Position numbers and translations under genes: made by a program
Shown here: piece after piece, positions 24,401 through 35,700 of the stretch
Position numbering within the stretch: position 1 is the stretch's first letter
Layout: each line of letters starts with the position of its first letter
DNA from: Ophiodon elongatus
Lineage: Eukaryota > Chordata > Actinopteri > Perciformes > Hexagrammidae
Length of the DNA stretch: 64,000 nucleotides
Reading direction: 5' to 3'
NCBI GenBank assembly: GCA_016806645.1
Contig: JACSYO010001855.1
Span: 591,001 to 655,000, forward strand
The notes under the pieces: model-generated
What the model was told of the DNA's origin: nothing
The model's database searches: none
What the model saw: the letters and a program-made list of their open reading frames with translations, nothing else

Positions 24401-25303
24401 ACTGGTCACCAATAGGAAAACTAGAACAATAATCATGTTGTATAATTTGCACATTATAACTTACTTTAACCTTCATTTGTACTTGTTGTAGAGAATTTTT
24501 CAAAGAAGATTAAGATGTGTTAAAACTACTTATCAGCTGCACAAAATGACCTGCTTACCATCTACTTACCAACTTATCCCTAAACATTTGTTCTGATTTG
24601 TTAGCATCAATCTTCAGCTTCAACAACTCTGTCTCCAGAGCAACTTTCTCAGCTGTGCGAGCTCCCAGCTGAGCTCCCACCTCGCCTTTCTCCTTTCTCA
24701 GCTGGATGTTGATCTCACTCAGCCTGTTGAAGTTCAGCTCCAGCTCCTTCAGGATGACAATCAGAGATCACTAAGCATTATCATCACTGTATTTTACAGC
24801 ACTGAACATATTATATACATACATACATAGTTTACATATTATATTGTGCGACAGAATCATAACAGGCGAGTGATGATTGATGCTGCACAAACACTAACAG
24901 TTTGATCAAAAGCTGCAGCAGAAATGATTCCATCTGATTCTTAAAGCCTCATTAAGTCTCTCAAAGTCTTTTATATTATATCAGACACAAATTATTATTC
25001 AAACCCAAGTATAACGGCTTACATTTTTTTTGAGGGGGACCTTTAATATCTGACAAAATAAACTATTAAATGAAGATTATACTAAAATAAATCACTGACC
25101 TGGACCCTCTGCTCCTCTGCAGACTTCTCTGGCTGTCCATAGATGAGGAAGAGCACCAGGCTGACGATGATCAGAGATTGGATCAGAGAGGAAAAAAAGA
25201 AGACAATCCTCATGTAGTAGCCGCAGCTCTTCCCTTTGGGCTTGTGCAGGGGCTCCCTTGCCTCCAGGCCAAACTTGGCCCGGGAGTAGCTAGAGCTATA
25301 CAT
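18417..25303 (-). CDS. plvap: Plasmalemma vesicle-associated protein (PV-1)
   Basis: A type II membrane glycoprotein of endothelium that forms the diaphragms of caveolae, fenestrae and transendothelial channels. Exons 5' to 3': 25100-25303, 24570-24746, 23370-23463, 22584-22785, 22274-22493, 19662-19811, 19232-19360, 18417-18425. They total 1185 nt (394 aa) and all phases agree. The start MYSSSYSRAKFGLEAREP was preferred to an in-frame ATG 24 codons upstream because the sequence from here on resembles fish PLVAP. A short basic cytosolic tail leads to one hydrophobic helix (about residues 33-56, IVFFFSSLIQSLIIVSLVLF), then long coiled coils. N-glycosylation sequons include NKS, NFT and NLS. 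Exon 3 encodes a proline-rich linker (RRPTTPIQFPPVV) between coils, whereas mammals have their proline-rich segment at the C-terminus. The last exon carries only Val-Arg-stop. It is shorter than human PLVAP (about 440 aa). Confidence 0.93.
19562..19598. repeat. (AC)n microsatellite
   Basis: AC repeats with a few AC-GC interruptions, in PLVAP intron 6 about 60 bases past the donor of exon 6. Confidence 0.9.
20400..20955. repeat. AT-rich minisatellite cluster (reverse orientation of 14570-15150)
   Basis: Degenerate units such as catactatac-ttttt-atgac. Their reverse complement (gtcat-aaaaa-gtatagtatg) matches the cluster in GTPBP3 intron 10. It lies in PLVAP intron 5. The two clusters are about 5.3 kb apart and inverted relative to each other. 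Confidence 0.75.
21385..21450 (+). repeat. Fragment of dispersed teleost repeat
   Basis: The block gagttttggactgttggtc followed by an A-rich stretch also occurs, slightly changed, at 63075-63095, where it is part of a longer copy. A short remnant only. Confidence 0.5.
21830..22170 (+). repeat. Decayed copy of the CAGTGGTGGAA hAT-like family
   Basis: Contains the family's typical internal words, such as 'gtactttttactccact' and 'ttactatttactttt', but no clear termini. Compare the complete copy at 23575-24407. Confidence 0.55.
23497..23527. repeat. (ATTT)n microsatellite
   Basis: TATA followed by about six ATTT units in PLVAP intron 2, about 35 bases upstream of the exon 3 acceptor (reading on the - strand). 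Confidence 0.85.
23575..24407. mobile_element. Non-autonomous hAT-like element with 8 bp target duplication
   Basis: The left end reads tggtggaactc and the right end gttccaccactg, an inverted terminal pair. The octamer ACCAATAG flanks both sides (23567-23574 and 24408-24415), and 8 bp is the target-site size of hAT transposons. There is no open frame for a transposase. It fills most of PLVAP intron 2. A second repeat (23799-24152) is nested inside. The family is a very common teleost repeat; decayed copies are at 21830, 26350, 43600 and 56736. Confidence 0.7.
23799..24152 (+). mobile_element. Nested repeat, 'gctgaaaagattga...ttagttgcacct' type
   Basis: Near-complete copy of another short teleost element inserted in the hAT-like copy. 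Its ends are imperfect inverted repeats rich in gatt/aatc words (rattgaataaattgatgagt at the left, taatcaataatac...ttagttgcac at the right). No coding capacity. Fragments occur at 8495, 21385 and 62938. Confidence 0.55.
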
Positions 25304-26349
25304 GACTGATGGAGGTGAAATAGTGGCAGCCGGTTTTGGAAGGACTAAACAGGAATTATTTTTGCTAAAATCCACAAGGCTTCTGTTCAGATGGGATCGT
25401 CTCTGCAGAGCAGGTGCTGAGGCTTCAAGGTGAACACTGTCGTGCAGAAATGGTGGTGAGAAGTGTGTGTCTCTGTCTTCTACAGCTGTGCCTCACTGTC
25501 AGGGTGATACATGCAGAAATGGCATGTATGGATAGATGTCAAAAATGACCCTTAGGTGTGTAAAGGGGCCATGTTTATAAATGCTGCTGGAGGAAGACTT
25601 GGAGTCCATCCTAGCCCTGCCCTCATCTCCCCTCTCCTCCCCTCTCCTCCCCTCTCCTCTCCTCCCCCATCGACCTCTGTCACAGTTACAGCTGCAACAC
25701 CTCCAAAATTATTACACATTTTCCTGGTGGTTGAGACAAAAGGAGATCATTGGAGCAGGAAGAATAAATAAGGATCCCCTCCAGACATAATTTAACATGT
25801 AGAAATACTCTGTTTCAAATAATAATTTGTGTCTGATATGATCTTTCCACCATGAGTTTGATAAACAACTAAACAAATCTTAAAATTACATTTACTCCTT
25901 CTCCCTCATTTAAAAATCCACTCTGAATACGCAAATATTTTTTCTCGTATGTGCATTAGTTGTGGGTGAATTAGTCCCAAAAGTACCAATATAACTGATA
26001 CAAAGTCAATAACTGGATCGATACAAAATTAAATAGATCTATCATCATTTATGTTCTGGGCTCATGAACATTGCTGCATTATTTGCTTCTCTTGTGAGCA
26101 TCTTATTGTTTCAACAAAATAAATCATGCAATAAACATTTATTGATCAATAAAAACGGTTTTGTGTTTTAACGTCAAAAGGATACAGTATGTTCCAATGT
26201 TTTTTTTAAGTCTGTCTTAAAACAATAGCTACTTGCTCATATCTTCTTTTTTTCTCTTCTAATGTACACGTCTACAATGAAACAGGTTCAGCTTGCTGTA
26301 ATCATTCCTCCTGTTCGTGCCAGCCATTAAGAGCTCCCTTCTTAATGCA

Positions 26350-26409
26350 CTTTCAAGGTTAGTGATGGGGAACAAAACATTTTTTTTTAGCTTTAGTTAA
26401 AATACTCCC

Positions 26410-26477
<68 letters not shown>

Positions 26478-26665
26478 AAATATATATATATATATATATA
26501 TAGACCTAAAAAGTAACAAGTAGGTATATGTGAGAGATAATTGTAGTGGAGTAAAATGTTCAATATTACCCTCTGAAATATAGTGGATTAGAAGTAAAAA
26601 GTAGCATCAAATGTAAATACTCAAGTATCTCGAGTACATGCACAGTTTTTTTCCACCACTGTCTG
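26350..26665 (-). repeat. Decayed hAT-like repeat split by an AT microsatellite
   Basis: Words such as 'gtggagtaaaatgttcaatattaccctctgaaatatagtgg' (cut here) and a terminal ttccaccactg at about 26652-26662 place it in the CAGTGGTGGAA family. The A-run, (AT)n, (AAT)n, (AT)n array at 26410-26502 sits inside it. Confidence 0.6.
26410..26502. repeat. Poly-A / (AT)n / (AAT)n compound microsatellite
   Basis: About 17 A, then AT dinucleotides, six AAT-type units and AT dinucleotides again. Confidence 0.95.
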
Positions 26666-28398
26666 TACGTGATGTATAAAGAAACCAGAAAAGATCACCC
26701 ATAAGTGTCACATTTAAATATAGCAACTACAGAATCACTAACCATATTCCCCTGGTGGAGGAACAATGTAAGCCACGTGAGGAGTAAAAACAGAAAATGC
26801 CAAACAAACAAAAAAAAATATCCATCATATCCTGTGCGAGCACGGAAAGGAGTCATGGCAGTGGAGGAGTGAAAGAATGAAAACAATAGAGACCTGTCAT
26901 TCTTCAGGGATGAGGGAATAACAAATTCTCCCTGCAGGACAGACACACTGGATCCCCCCCCACGCCGTTATCTGCGGTGATGACGTGAGGAACAGCCGGC
27001 TCTTCTGGGGAAGTGTGTGAAAGGGGAAAGGTCCTCTGAGGCCGGTGTTTTCCTGCTCCCCATTGTCTCCCTGAGAACCTGTCTCACCGGAAAAAAACTA
27101 ATTTATGAAGGTATGTTAGGAGTGACAGAAAATGAGTGACTATCAGGAGTCGGGACAGACATCGGATCAACTTCTGAACAAAAACAGGAAACCAAACAGT
27201 TGAAGACTGAGAAAAAAAACACCTCTTAAGATAACGGACCAGACACATTTAGGGTCAGAGGAAAATATATCTTGACCATTGAACTAATACTCGTGCCATT
27301 GGTGGATAACAGATAAGGGTTTCAACAAAAGCTGTGATAACTGCTTAATTATGCTGTAATATATAGTGACACTAAGGAAGCGCGACAGTGAAGACGGCTG
27401 GAGATTTAAGGCAGAAAGGTTTAGTAAAAAGTTAAAAACTGACACTAAGACTACTCTCTATCCTCATGGACCACAGAACCTTTTTGACTAGGTTTTTTAA
27501 ATGTAATTCAGATCAGATCTCTAGAGGGACTCTGCTGCCATCTCCTGACAAAAACATAGAAAGCAGATGTGAAAACGAAAAATATGATTCAACGTGTCTT
27601 TTTTTTAATATGCAGAAATAGCTTCAAAAAGCTCATCTGTACAATGTGTTTTAAGTGCAGCTAGACTGGCAGTATGTGGGGCCTTTTTCACAATCAATCC
27701 ATCAATGTCACAGAGATCATTGTCAAAAGAGGGGCCACTTCTACATTCCTGTACATTCTTTCATCGTCTGTGTAACATACAAGGATGACAAATGAAATTA
27801 AGATTAAAAAAAAGACCCATTGTAAAACAGAAAGAAACATTAAAACAGGCAACAAAAAGGTGAAAATTATGAACTAAACGGGAAAGAAATATTACAGAAG
27901 TTGTGACCTCTGTGATACAGTACATCATCTTACAGTTTGACAGTTTTTGATAGCTGGCCGTTTGAGACAAAGGCTTGCACTGATTTCACCCTTTAAGACT
28001 CTCAGACAGATCAGTGTGGTGATGATGTGAAAGAAAAATGTAATGGTAAGGGAGCCAGTTTAACTAAGCCTGATGCTTTAACCATCTTCCTTTTTCTTCT
28101 CCTTCTACTTGTGTCCGGCTCCTGGACTCTCCGACATCCACTAGTTCACCTCATCCCTTGGACACCTCCAGTAGTTTCACATCCAAAAACCGGATCATGT
28201 TATTACTTCTGCGGCTTAGAACAATCATGACTCAAGTCTTTTATGGAAACAACAAATTAGTTAAGTAACCTGCTAAAACCCGGTTGTTTCATTAGAACTA
28301 CACCTTGTTTTCACAAATGTCCTTACAAATTATTGCTTTTCATCAGTTAATGGAAAAACTTTCAGTTATAAGGTGTATTTCGAAAACGCCTGCCCCTT

Positions 28399-28404
28399 TT
28401 TAAT
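28399..28404 (-). terminator. babam1: Possible BABAM1 polyadenylation signal (ATTAAA)
   Basis: TTTAAT on the + strand reads ATTAAA on the - strand, about 55 bases after the BABAM1 stop. It is the commonest variant hexamer. The resulting 3' UTR would be very short, so a later site is possible. Confidence 0.4.
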
Positions 28405-28459
28405 AAACTACAGTGTGTGAATTTCACAGAGAAACGGGGCTTTATGAGTGTTCCGTGTT

Positions 28460-31119
28460 TTACACTGTTGCCTCTATGTCCTGGAGGTCTTCCCCCTCCA
28501 GCAGGCTGTAAGACGCGTGGCTCTGGAAAGGTCTTTGTAAAGGGTGAGCCAGAAGTTTGGCCATGCAGTTGTGCAGCTCGATGGCAGGTCCACTCAGGGA
28601 AACCTCAAAGCGATAGCACATGCCCTTTGAGTCCAGGTTGCAGAAAGAAGTGTAGTTGTCCTGGAGAAAGAAAAACACAAAAACATTTTTTTATCAGTTG
28701 TTTGTTATTCATATTACAATTTATGTTCCCTAGGCTAGGCATATATTTATTTATTTAACTGTTACGTTCATTTTACACTTAAGTTATAATAAAATGAGAA
28801 AATACTCAGTACTTTCATTTGTCAAGTATTTAATTGAATATACTGTAAATACACAAAAATATGTGCTACCATGTGGTTATTTCATATAGACTATTTATGT
28901 ATTTATTCAACTACAAGAAAACATGCTGTATCTTTATATATATTGTTATCAAGCTATTAAATGACCTACATCGTGACAGTATATTTTGGCCATATCGCCC
29001 AGCCCTACTTTACTTTATACATCATCATTACTCCTCTCTTAAGGCGAAGCTCCAACAGTTTACAGTCACTGGTTAACACAACTACTGCCGACTGTGTTGG
29101 TTGAAGCTGTGGCTCTGGATATAATTATTGCTCGGACAATGGCTGCATTTGTTGTTGCATCTATGATTCTGTGGTTATGGCTACGGCAGCTGTAATGTGA
29201 CTACTCTTTATTATACCATATTAACATGAGCCAAGAAAACATCGTTACGCCATAAATAAATTCCTGCTGTGACCTTTCAGAGGCTCCGTAGGAAGGTCTC
29301 TCCAAACACAAATTATCACGGATACCAGATGTCTGTTAAGTTTTCCTGTGCTACTAAAATACACTAATGATACACCACACCAAACAAACTTGAGCCCAAC
29401 TACAGCATACAGCCTGGCACACAATCAAATCCATCATTGTGTGTTCATTAGCTGATTCACTCACCCTCCAGCTGGTCTCATCCCCCTGCTCCTCCACCCC
29501 GTTGTGTAGGTAGACCACATCGAAGAAGAAATACGGAGACTGCAGCATTTTCTGTGGCAAGACACAAAAACAAGCAAGACTTTAACTTCAATGTAAAGTG
29601 AGTTCACTGTTCAAAGCAGCCAACAACATACTAACAGGAATAAAAATCTGTCGGGAAATCAAATTCACATTATAAAGAAACAAATGAACGAACTCGAATA
29701 GTAGAGTGGAAGACGGATATCTCAGCAGTTGTCATACTTACACTAACAGCCTCTGAAGGGCTAAACTGAAGCTGTCCTGCATGACGGCTGTAGATGAGCA
29801 CAGTCCGCACCACATATGGAGGAGGGACGGTCTGAACATTGTCCATCGACGGCAGCTCAATCTTCTGACGACTTCACAGACGAAAAAAGAAGAGATGACC
29901 TTCAGTAAACACTTCTACGTAACGTTTTGTGTATTTTAGGAGACCAAAAAGGTTTGTAGTCAGACAGTACTTACATTACATTAAGAAGATCTTCAAGGTC
30001 TAGAGAGGACAGTTAAGGCAAAAACCCAATAGCTAGAATTTATTTTATGTCCTACTGTATGCGTCGCTTCATTGTTTGGAATTGATTTTCTTCATTATTT
30101 CAGAGTTAGTTTTGAATATAAGGATACTGAAGGACTCGCACACATTGGTCTCAAGGTCATACAGACAGCTGCACAGCTCCCTGGGGTCAGAAGTGAAGCC
30201 TGACAACTGAGGAACATACACAAATACATAAGAAGAGGAAAAAGATGGCAATAAATCAAGAACAAAAGGGGAACATGTGGCACAGATACATTGCATAAAC
30301 ATTCCTGTACTCACCCACAGAGCGTCATCATTGACTACTACCAGAGCAAACTCATGCCGTTTGTCAATCTTGTGTTTAGTTCTGACAAACATCTCAATCA
30401 TCTTCTGGGATATGTTCAGGGCATTTGTTTTAGACCTAGATGAAAAGACAGTCAAATTAGGCAGTGATGACAAATGAAATACGAGCACTGAGGAATGAAG
30501 GTTAGTTTTGCTGTCGCTTACCCGTTAAAAGACTCCAACTTTGGCAAAGACATCTCTTCGGAAAGGTCTAAGCAGATGATCTGCCATGAAGAAAAACAGA
30601 TAGAATAAGCCTTAAGGAGAAAATAGATGTTCATGTAAAACCTAAAGCCGAACTGCTATGTGGGCCTACCACTTTCTCTGGGCAGTTGACACGGGGAACT
30701 CTGAGCTGGTACTCTGCTGGTGGCGGGATGGGGGTTGTCAATGTGGGCGGCTGCTGCTGCGTGGGCTTCGGCCTCTCCTTGGCTGCAACGGCAGTAGTGG
30801 ATAGTGGCACTGTGGCACCACCGGCTGCACCCGCAGCTGCTGCCGCTACTACTGCTGCTACAGGGGCTACATTCTGAGCTGCAGCTACTGACAGGGTTGT
30901 GGTGGTGGAACTGGGAGGACTGTCGCTGGTTGATGCCTCGCCCTCACCCTCAACACGACTCCCCACAGCGGGCTGAGATATGTTCGGGTTACTGTTCCCC
31001 CCGAGGCTACCCGTGCTGCTGCGACGGTCCTCGGCACCTTCAGGGTTGGAGCGCGTCCGAGGTCGCAGCTCCACGAGATGCTCCTCTCCGTCTGCTGGGC
31101 CCGGCTCTGGCGTCTCCAT
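28460..31119 (-). CDS. babam1: BRISC and BRCA1-A complex member 1 (MERIT40/NBA1)
   Basis: A scaffold of the nuclear BRCA1-A and cytosolic BRISC complexes, which cut K63-linked ubiquitin with BRCC36. Exons 5' to 3': 30670-31119, 30522-30580, 30315-30435, 30128-30206, 29975-29999, 29742-29871, 29465-29551, 28460-28660. They total 1152 nt (383 aa; human 329) and all phases agree. The von Willebrand A-like fold starts at VNCPEKVIICLDLSEEMS and continues through SKTNALNISQKMIEMFVRTK, HEFALVVVNDD and TSDPRELCSCLYDLET. The C-terminus AIELHNCMAKLLAHPLQRP...EATV is nearly human. The extra length is an Ala/Thr/Pro-rich N-terminal segment (about residues 75-135). The RPRTRSNPEGAEDR segment keeps the basic motif before Ser24, corresponding to the serine phosphorylated by AKT in the human protein. 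The start at 31119 was chosen because an acceptor (cttccttag) just upstream implies a 5' UTR exon. An in-frame ATG at 31185 would then be intronic. Confidence 0.95.
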
Positions 31120-31763
31120 GGATACACACGTTGCTAAGGAAGAGGAGCTGATGAGTTTGGCTCTGTGGCGAGTTAGTTGAGCCATGAAGAGAATCTATAA
31201 TCACGTTTGTAACCAGAATTGACCTTACTACACCTTCCTGTGGTCTGTGTCTACTGATATTAAAATGCAAGTGCAACACAAGTAGTGGTCTTAGTACCTG
31301 CCACTCAAAAAATAGACAAACAATAACTACTTTCAACACAGATCACAAATACACTGGACACAAGACAGCTGCATGCATCTCAGAATCACCACCACCGTCT
31401 CTACTTACTTTAAACTGGTATTTCTACTCTCAACACCAGTAACAGTAACACAGTGCAGCAGAGAAACAAACCCGGAGATGTTCAAGCTTCACAGGATAGT
31501 TCAGTCAGAAACGCATCAATCAATGAAGCTAACACAGGTGATGCTGATGACCGCGCACGAGCACAGTGAGCTGTGAGCGTTACTTTAGGAGATATTAGAG
31601 CTAAACATGACGTGTGAATGTTTCTTTACGTCAAAACGTTCAGGTACACTCACGTGGTAATTAACTGCGAAACGTCTACGATTCAACGAACGTGAAACTC
31701 ATTGAAAGTTGCAAAATACGTCAAAGAAGAGCTAGCGTTTGTTATGATCGCACTACTTCCTCA

Positions 31764-31788
31764 CCGGAACTGATCGAAGCCGGAACTG
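31764..31788 (-). promoter_or_regulatory. Two ETS-like sites (CCGGAACTG twice) in the BABAM1 promoter
   Basis: The 9-mer CCGGAACTG occurs at 31764-31772 and 31780-31788, 16 bases apart. The CCGGAA core is the ETS/GABP consensus, common in TATA-less housekeeping promoters. A GTGAG donor-like sequence on the - strand overlaps the first copy, so the BABAM1 non-coding exon 1 may end about here. Confidence 0.5.
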
Positions 31789-31800
31789 CAGAACATCATA

Positions 31801-31819
31801 GCATTGTGGGTAATGTAGT
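31801..31819 (-). promoter_or_regulatory. ZNF143/THAP11-like promoter motif
   Basis: On the - strand it reads ACTACATTACCCACAATGC, matching the ACTACAnnnCCCAnnATGC element that recruits ZNF143 to many vertebrate housekeeping promoters. It sits next to the ETS pair, some 680 bases upstream of the BABAM1 start codon, and may also serve the divergent USHBP1. Confidence 0.6.
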
Positions 31820-31882
31820 TTAATGAGAAGGGTACATTTTCTAACTTTTTTTTCCTTCCTCGTTTCCTTGTAGAAATTGTGG

Positions 31883-31913
31883 TGGAAATTATAGTCGCAA
31901 CAAAGGGAGTAAA
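31883..31913 (+). repeat. 31 bp exact direct repeat, copy 1
   Basis: Begins tggaaattatagtcgcaac and is identical over 31 bases to 32077-32107, 194 bases further on. The flanks differ. Confidence 0.85.
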
Positions 31914-32076
31914 TATTTAGAGAACAAACAAACAAAAACAAACAAAGTCCTCCATGAAAGTGAATACATTTGTGAATCAGTCCCATTTACACATCGTTAT
32001 GCTGAAGACAAAATATGTTTCGCTTTTTGTAACTTTTGTAACTTGTATCTTCATTTGCTAAATGCAATGGAATACA

Positions 32077-32107
32077 TGGAAATTATAGTCGCAACAAAGG
32101 GAGTAAA
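32077..32107 (+). repeat. 31 bp exact direct repeat, copy 2
   Basis: Identical to 31883-31913, and followed by an A-rich run instead of aatattt. Confidence 0.85.
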
Positions 32108-32762
32108 AAAAACAAAAAAAAACACCAGGCTGAAAAAATATGGTGTGGTGTATCAATAGACTCAAAACACTTCGCTACATTGGAAGGAATCTGAAGTTGA
32201 ATATATGAGCTTGTGTCATTCATGTTTGGATCACCTGTGAGCACAATTCTGCAGAATCTGGCTTAATACTTTCAGTCTAGGTATGTTCATACAGCAGAAA
32301 CTGACTTTACAGTAAACATAAATAGAAAAACACCACATAGCATGTCTCTTAAGTCAGTGTGTAAATTATTCCAAATTAACTTCATGCATTTTTCGACTTA
32401 TACAACATTGTAGTACATACTTCTGTCTACATTGTATATCCAGAGTTAAGGTTACTCATAGTGCACAAGAAAAAGGCATGTGAGCTAATGTGAACAAAAC
32501 AGGAAAGGACACAAAGTCACAGGGAATGGGTGTGGATGACTTTCTGAGTGTTTTCCACTTACTTCACTCATCACACGTAACACTGTTGGGCAGACACGCA
32601 GAGAGCAGACTGCAGCAATGCTTGACTAACTATTGGAAAATATAATAACACAGAAACAGCAAGACTGAGGAAAACACTGTCTTATTTTGTCCAATGTTTA
32701 ATTGGCAGTGAATAGGAACAACAGGAAGTAGATCACTGCCGCACACATCAGGATCAAGAAGA

Positions 32763-35700
32763 ATGGAGGTAAGTTATGATGTAGTGTTTCAGTGTTTGTC
32801 TTTAAAATATGTCACGTATCATGCTTTGTGTTGCTTGAAGTATTACATGTTTACTGGGTAAATCTGATACAAAACTGTAGGGTACTTCAAACCTGCTTAT
32901 ACTGTAATATGATGCACTTTGTCCTGAAACCAGATCAGACCAGATGGGAGCCCAATGTTTAGTAATATTGCTGACTGAGTGGCAGGTTTTATACATATAC
33001 ATTATATATAAGTGTTATCCTAAAATTAGGAATGTGAGTGTTTACCCTGTGACCTATCCACAGTGTTTATTTTGCTTTTTGCCCATTTGTATATACAGTA
33101 TATGGCATCATATCTATTCCCTATAATAGAGAATAGAATAAAAGAGAAACAATTTATTCTAATTTAACTCAGCCAACATTCTTTGTGAACAACAAAAGAT
33201 AGTTTGGTCCACAAATATTTGCCCAGCAGGAAGTTGAATCTCAGGATGTTTAAGTTTCCTCCTTTTCCGCTGCTCAAAACAAAAGCTACTAAATAGTGCA
33301 GCAACAATGTCTGGTTAACATGGAGTGTAACGCATTATTTGGCTCAGTTTAATTATGAGCAGCTCTTCAGTGGCGGATGATTATTAATAGGCGAGAACAT
33401 GTAGAAACCTAGAAACTATGTTGGCAAACATATGAGTACAACTGAAGGGGAAAAAAGAAGACATTTGCTTAAAAAATAAAGTAAAACTGTAAAATGATTA
33501 CTTACATAAGGCAAATTATTTTCTTACAATCCAAATACAACTTCATGTGTCTGCAGGATTCCTGCCTGGTCCGATGTGACAGCCTGGATGCTGGTTCAGA
33601 GTGTGACAGGGAGGTGATGACCCCGATCAACCATATGACCCTTGACCCTGAGGGCTCTGACCCCAAAGCAAACCGAGAGCCTTCGCCAGCAGAAGTGGCT
33701 CAGTGTGAGGCTGAAGTGGGGACACTGCTCAGCATCATTGCTGAACTGAACAAGAAGATGGGGTCATTAAAGGCACCAAGGTAACATTAGTGAAGAGAGT
33801 AATCAGTTGTGGATTAATGAAACTGTGGCACTGATACGAGCCATGAAGTTTATCTGAATTAATGCATTTGGGATCGCTCCAAATAAATATTTTGGTGGTT
33901 TGTTGTTAAATATTTCCCATCGATAAATTATATATTGGTCTGCTTAGCTTGTCTCAAAATAAACAAAGTGGTATCAAACATGTTAATGCTGCTGGTATTC
34001 TACAGTGAACCAGGGGACCTGAAACTACAAGGACCATCCAGACCTCTGGTTCCAGACCTCCTGTCCCACAGGCTGTCCAGAAGCATCCCAGAGAGGAGCG
34101 CTGCCTCTGCTGCCACATCTAAACCTTCACTGACTGACCGAGGTTGCCACTGAAACAACATTACTTTGTTTTTAATCAGTAGAATGCAACTTTTGGATGC
34201 TTTCCACCTGTACTATATTTAGGAGCTCTTTCCTCCAACCAAGCCAAAAAAATAAAGTGTTATTTTAAACATGTTCGCTGTAGTCAGTAAAACACAGCAA
34301 GATATGTTGGAGGAAAGCAAACAATACAAACAAAGTATGCTGCAAAAGTTTGAAAGAAACTATTGCATTATTTTTAGATGTTAGATGTAAGTTTAGATGT
34401 AAAACTGCACAGATGATTAACTGAACCTCTACTTTACATCCACAAGGGAGCGGTGGTGTCGTGTGGACTAAACTACAGCAGGTTTTATCATCAGTGGAGG
34501 ACTCAATCAGCTGTAAAAGGTCCTGGGCCGCCCCCATCACAGCTTCTGACCAAGACAAGCACAGAGAGCACATGTGGGCAGCCCGGGACAGCTCGGTGAA
34601 GGCCACTCAGGTATTACAACTGTATCAAACTCTCATGATTCCTTGACATTTTTGAATTTCTGTTATTAAAGCTGCAGATTTTTTATTTTTATGTTAGATC
34701 AAATTTACTGACAAATTTCGCTAAACCAACTTGAATTACACGATGAGAGGTACTCTGAAAAAAGTGACAAAAAGAGGTCAATCATTGCTGTCTAGATTTT
34801 AATGGATCAATTTAGGAAATTAAAAATATGTAATTGCAGGCTATCTTTAGAATCCCACCAGCTCCTTTGGTAATTTCGGCTCACTGGTTTCAGATATTGG
34901 AGGAGATGGAAATAGAGTTTGGGATTTCATGCCCATCAGGCCAACCAAAGGACCAATATCAGCAGGACATCCTGGATCTGGAGAAGCGAGACTCTCCTCT
35001 CAGAAGCCCCTTGCAGAGTCACCAGGAGGAGCTGGAGAGAGCACAAAGCACCTTCAGCCAGATGGAAGAGGAGAAGAACAAGGTAGATGAGAGGCTTTTT
35101 GTTTATAACAGGGGTAAGGCAAAATATAAAAATTGTGAGTACATAAATACTATACACATTTGATAATTCAGCACAATCCACGATTTAAAAAAAAAGTAAT
35201 GGAGCACCTCGTCTCTTGTCTTTCAGCTGTTGGGTCTCCATAAGTCCTGGAGGTCAGGCGGTCATTCTCCTTCCTACCGGCCCACTGCAGGGGCTCTCAG
35301 TCCTGACTGGGCCTCTCCTCCCCCTGGTTCACCGTTACTCTACAGAAGGACAGCCAGAGCTGTAACACCTCTGTCTGTGGGTGGCGATGGTTCTCCAGTG
35401 GGCTCTGTTACCTCATGCAGTCCTTGTCCTAGTCCCATCAGCTTTGAGTCTGAGACAGAACGACTGAACAGGTGAGTCTGAGGAGGATCTGCTCCGGATG
35501 TCTCACAGTAACAAAAATATTATTATATTTAATGAATAGCTCTGGGTTTTTTTGGTCAGGCACTGTAATTGTAAATAAGTCAAAAAGGAATGACGGCCTT
35601 TGTTTTGTTTTTTTGTTACTGTCTCTCATTTTTCTTGCACAACCAGCTCTGTATAAACGGCATTCATATAACTGATAGAAATGAACTTGAGTTACTGAGA

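Larger units (their letters stand above)
25304..28398. promoter_or_regulatory. PLVAP upstream region / intergenic gap to BABAM1
   Basis: Both genes are on the - strand, so this stretch holds the PLVAP promoter and 5' UTR as well as the end of BABAM1. A CT-rich tract (25625-25668), an AT array (26410-26502) and a decayed hAT-like repeat (26350-26665) are visible. The block at about 26945-27110 is GC-richer, with ETS-like ACCGGAAA and a GATA-like CAGATAACG on the - strand. That would suit an endothelial gene but is unproven. No further exon seen. Confidence 0.45.
31820..32762. other. Gap between divergent BABAM1 and USHBP1
   Basis: No exon seen. Holds an exact 31 bp direct repeat (31883-31913 and 32077-32107). 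The USHBP1 promoter and 5' UTR must lie toward the right end. No TATA box stands out. Confidence 0.5.

Noticed and set aside
31120..31185. N-terminal extension of BABAM1 (MAQLTRHRAKLISSSSLATCVS)
   Set aside because: It overlaps a good splice acceptor with pyrimidine tract (31134 on the - strand), so it is most likely intronic. The downstream Met gives the family-like acidic start.
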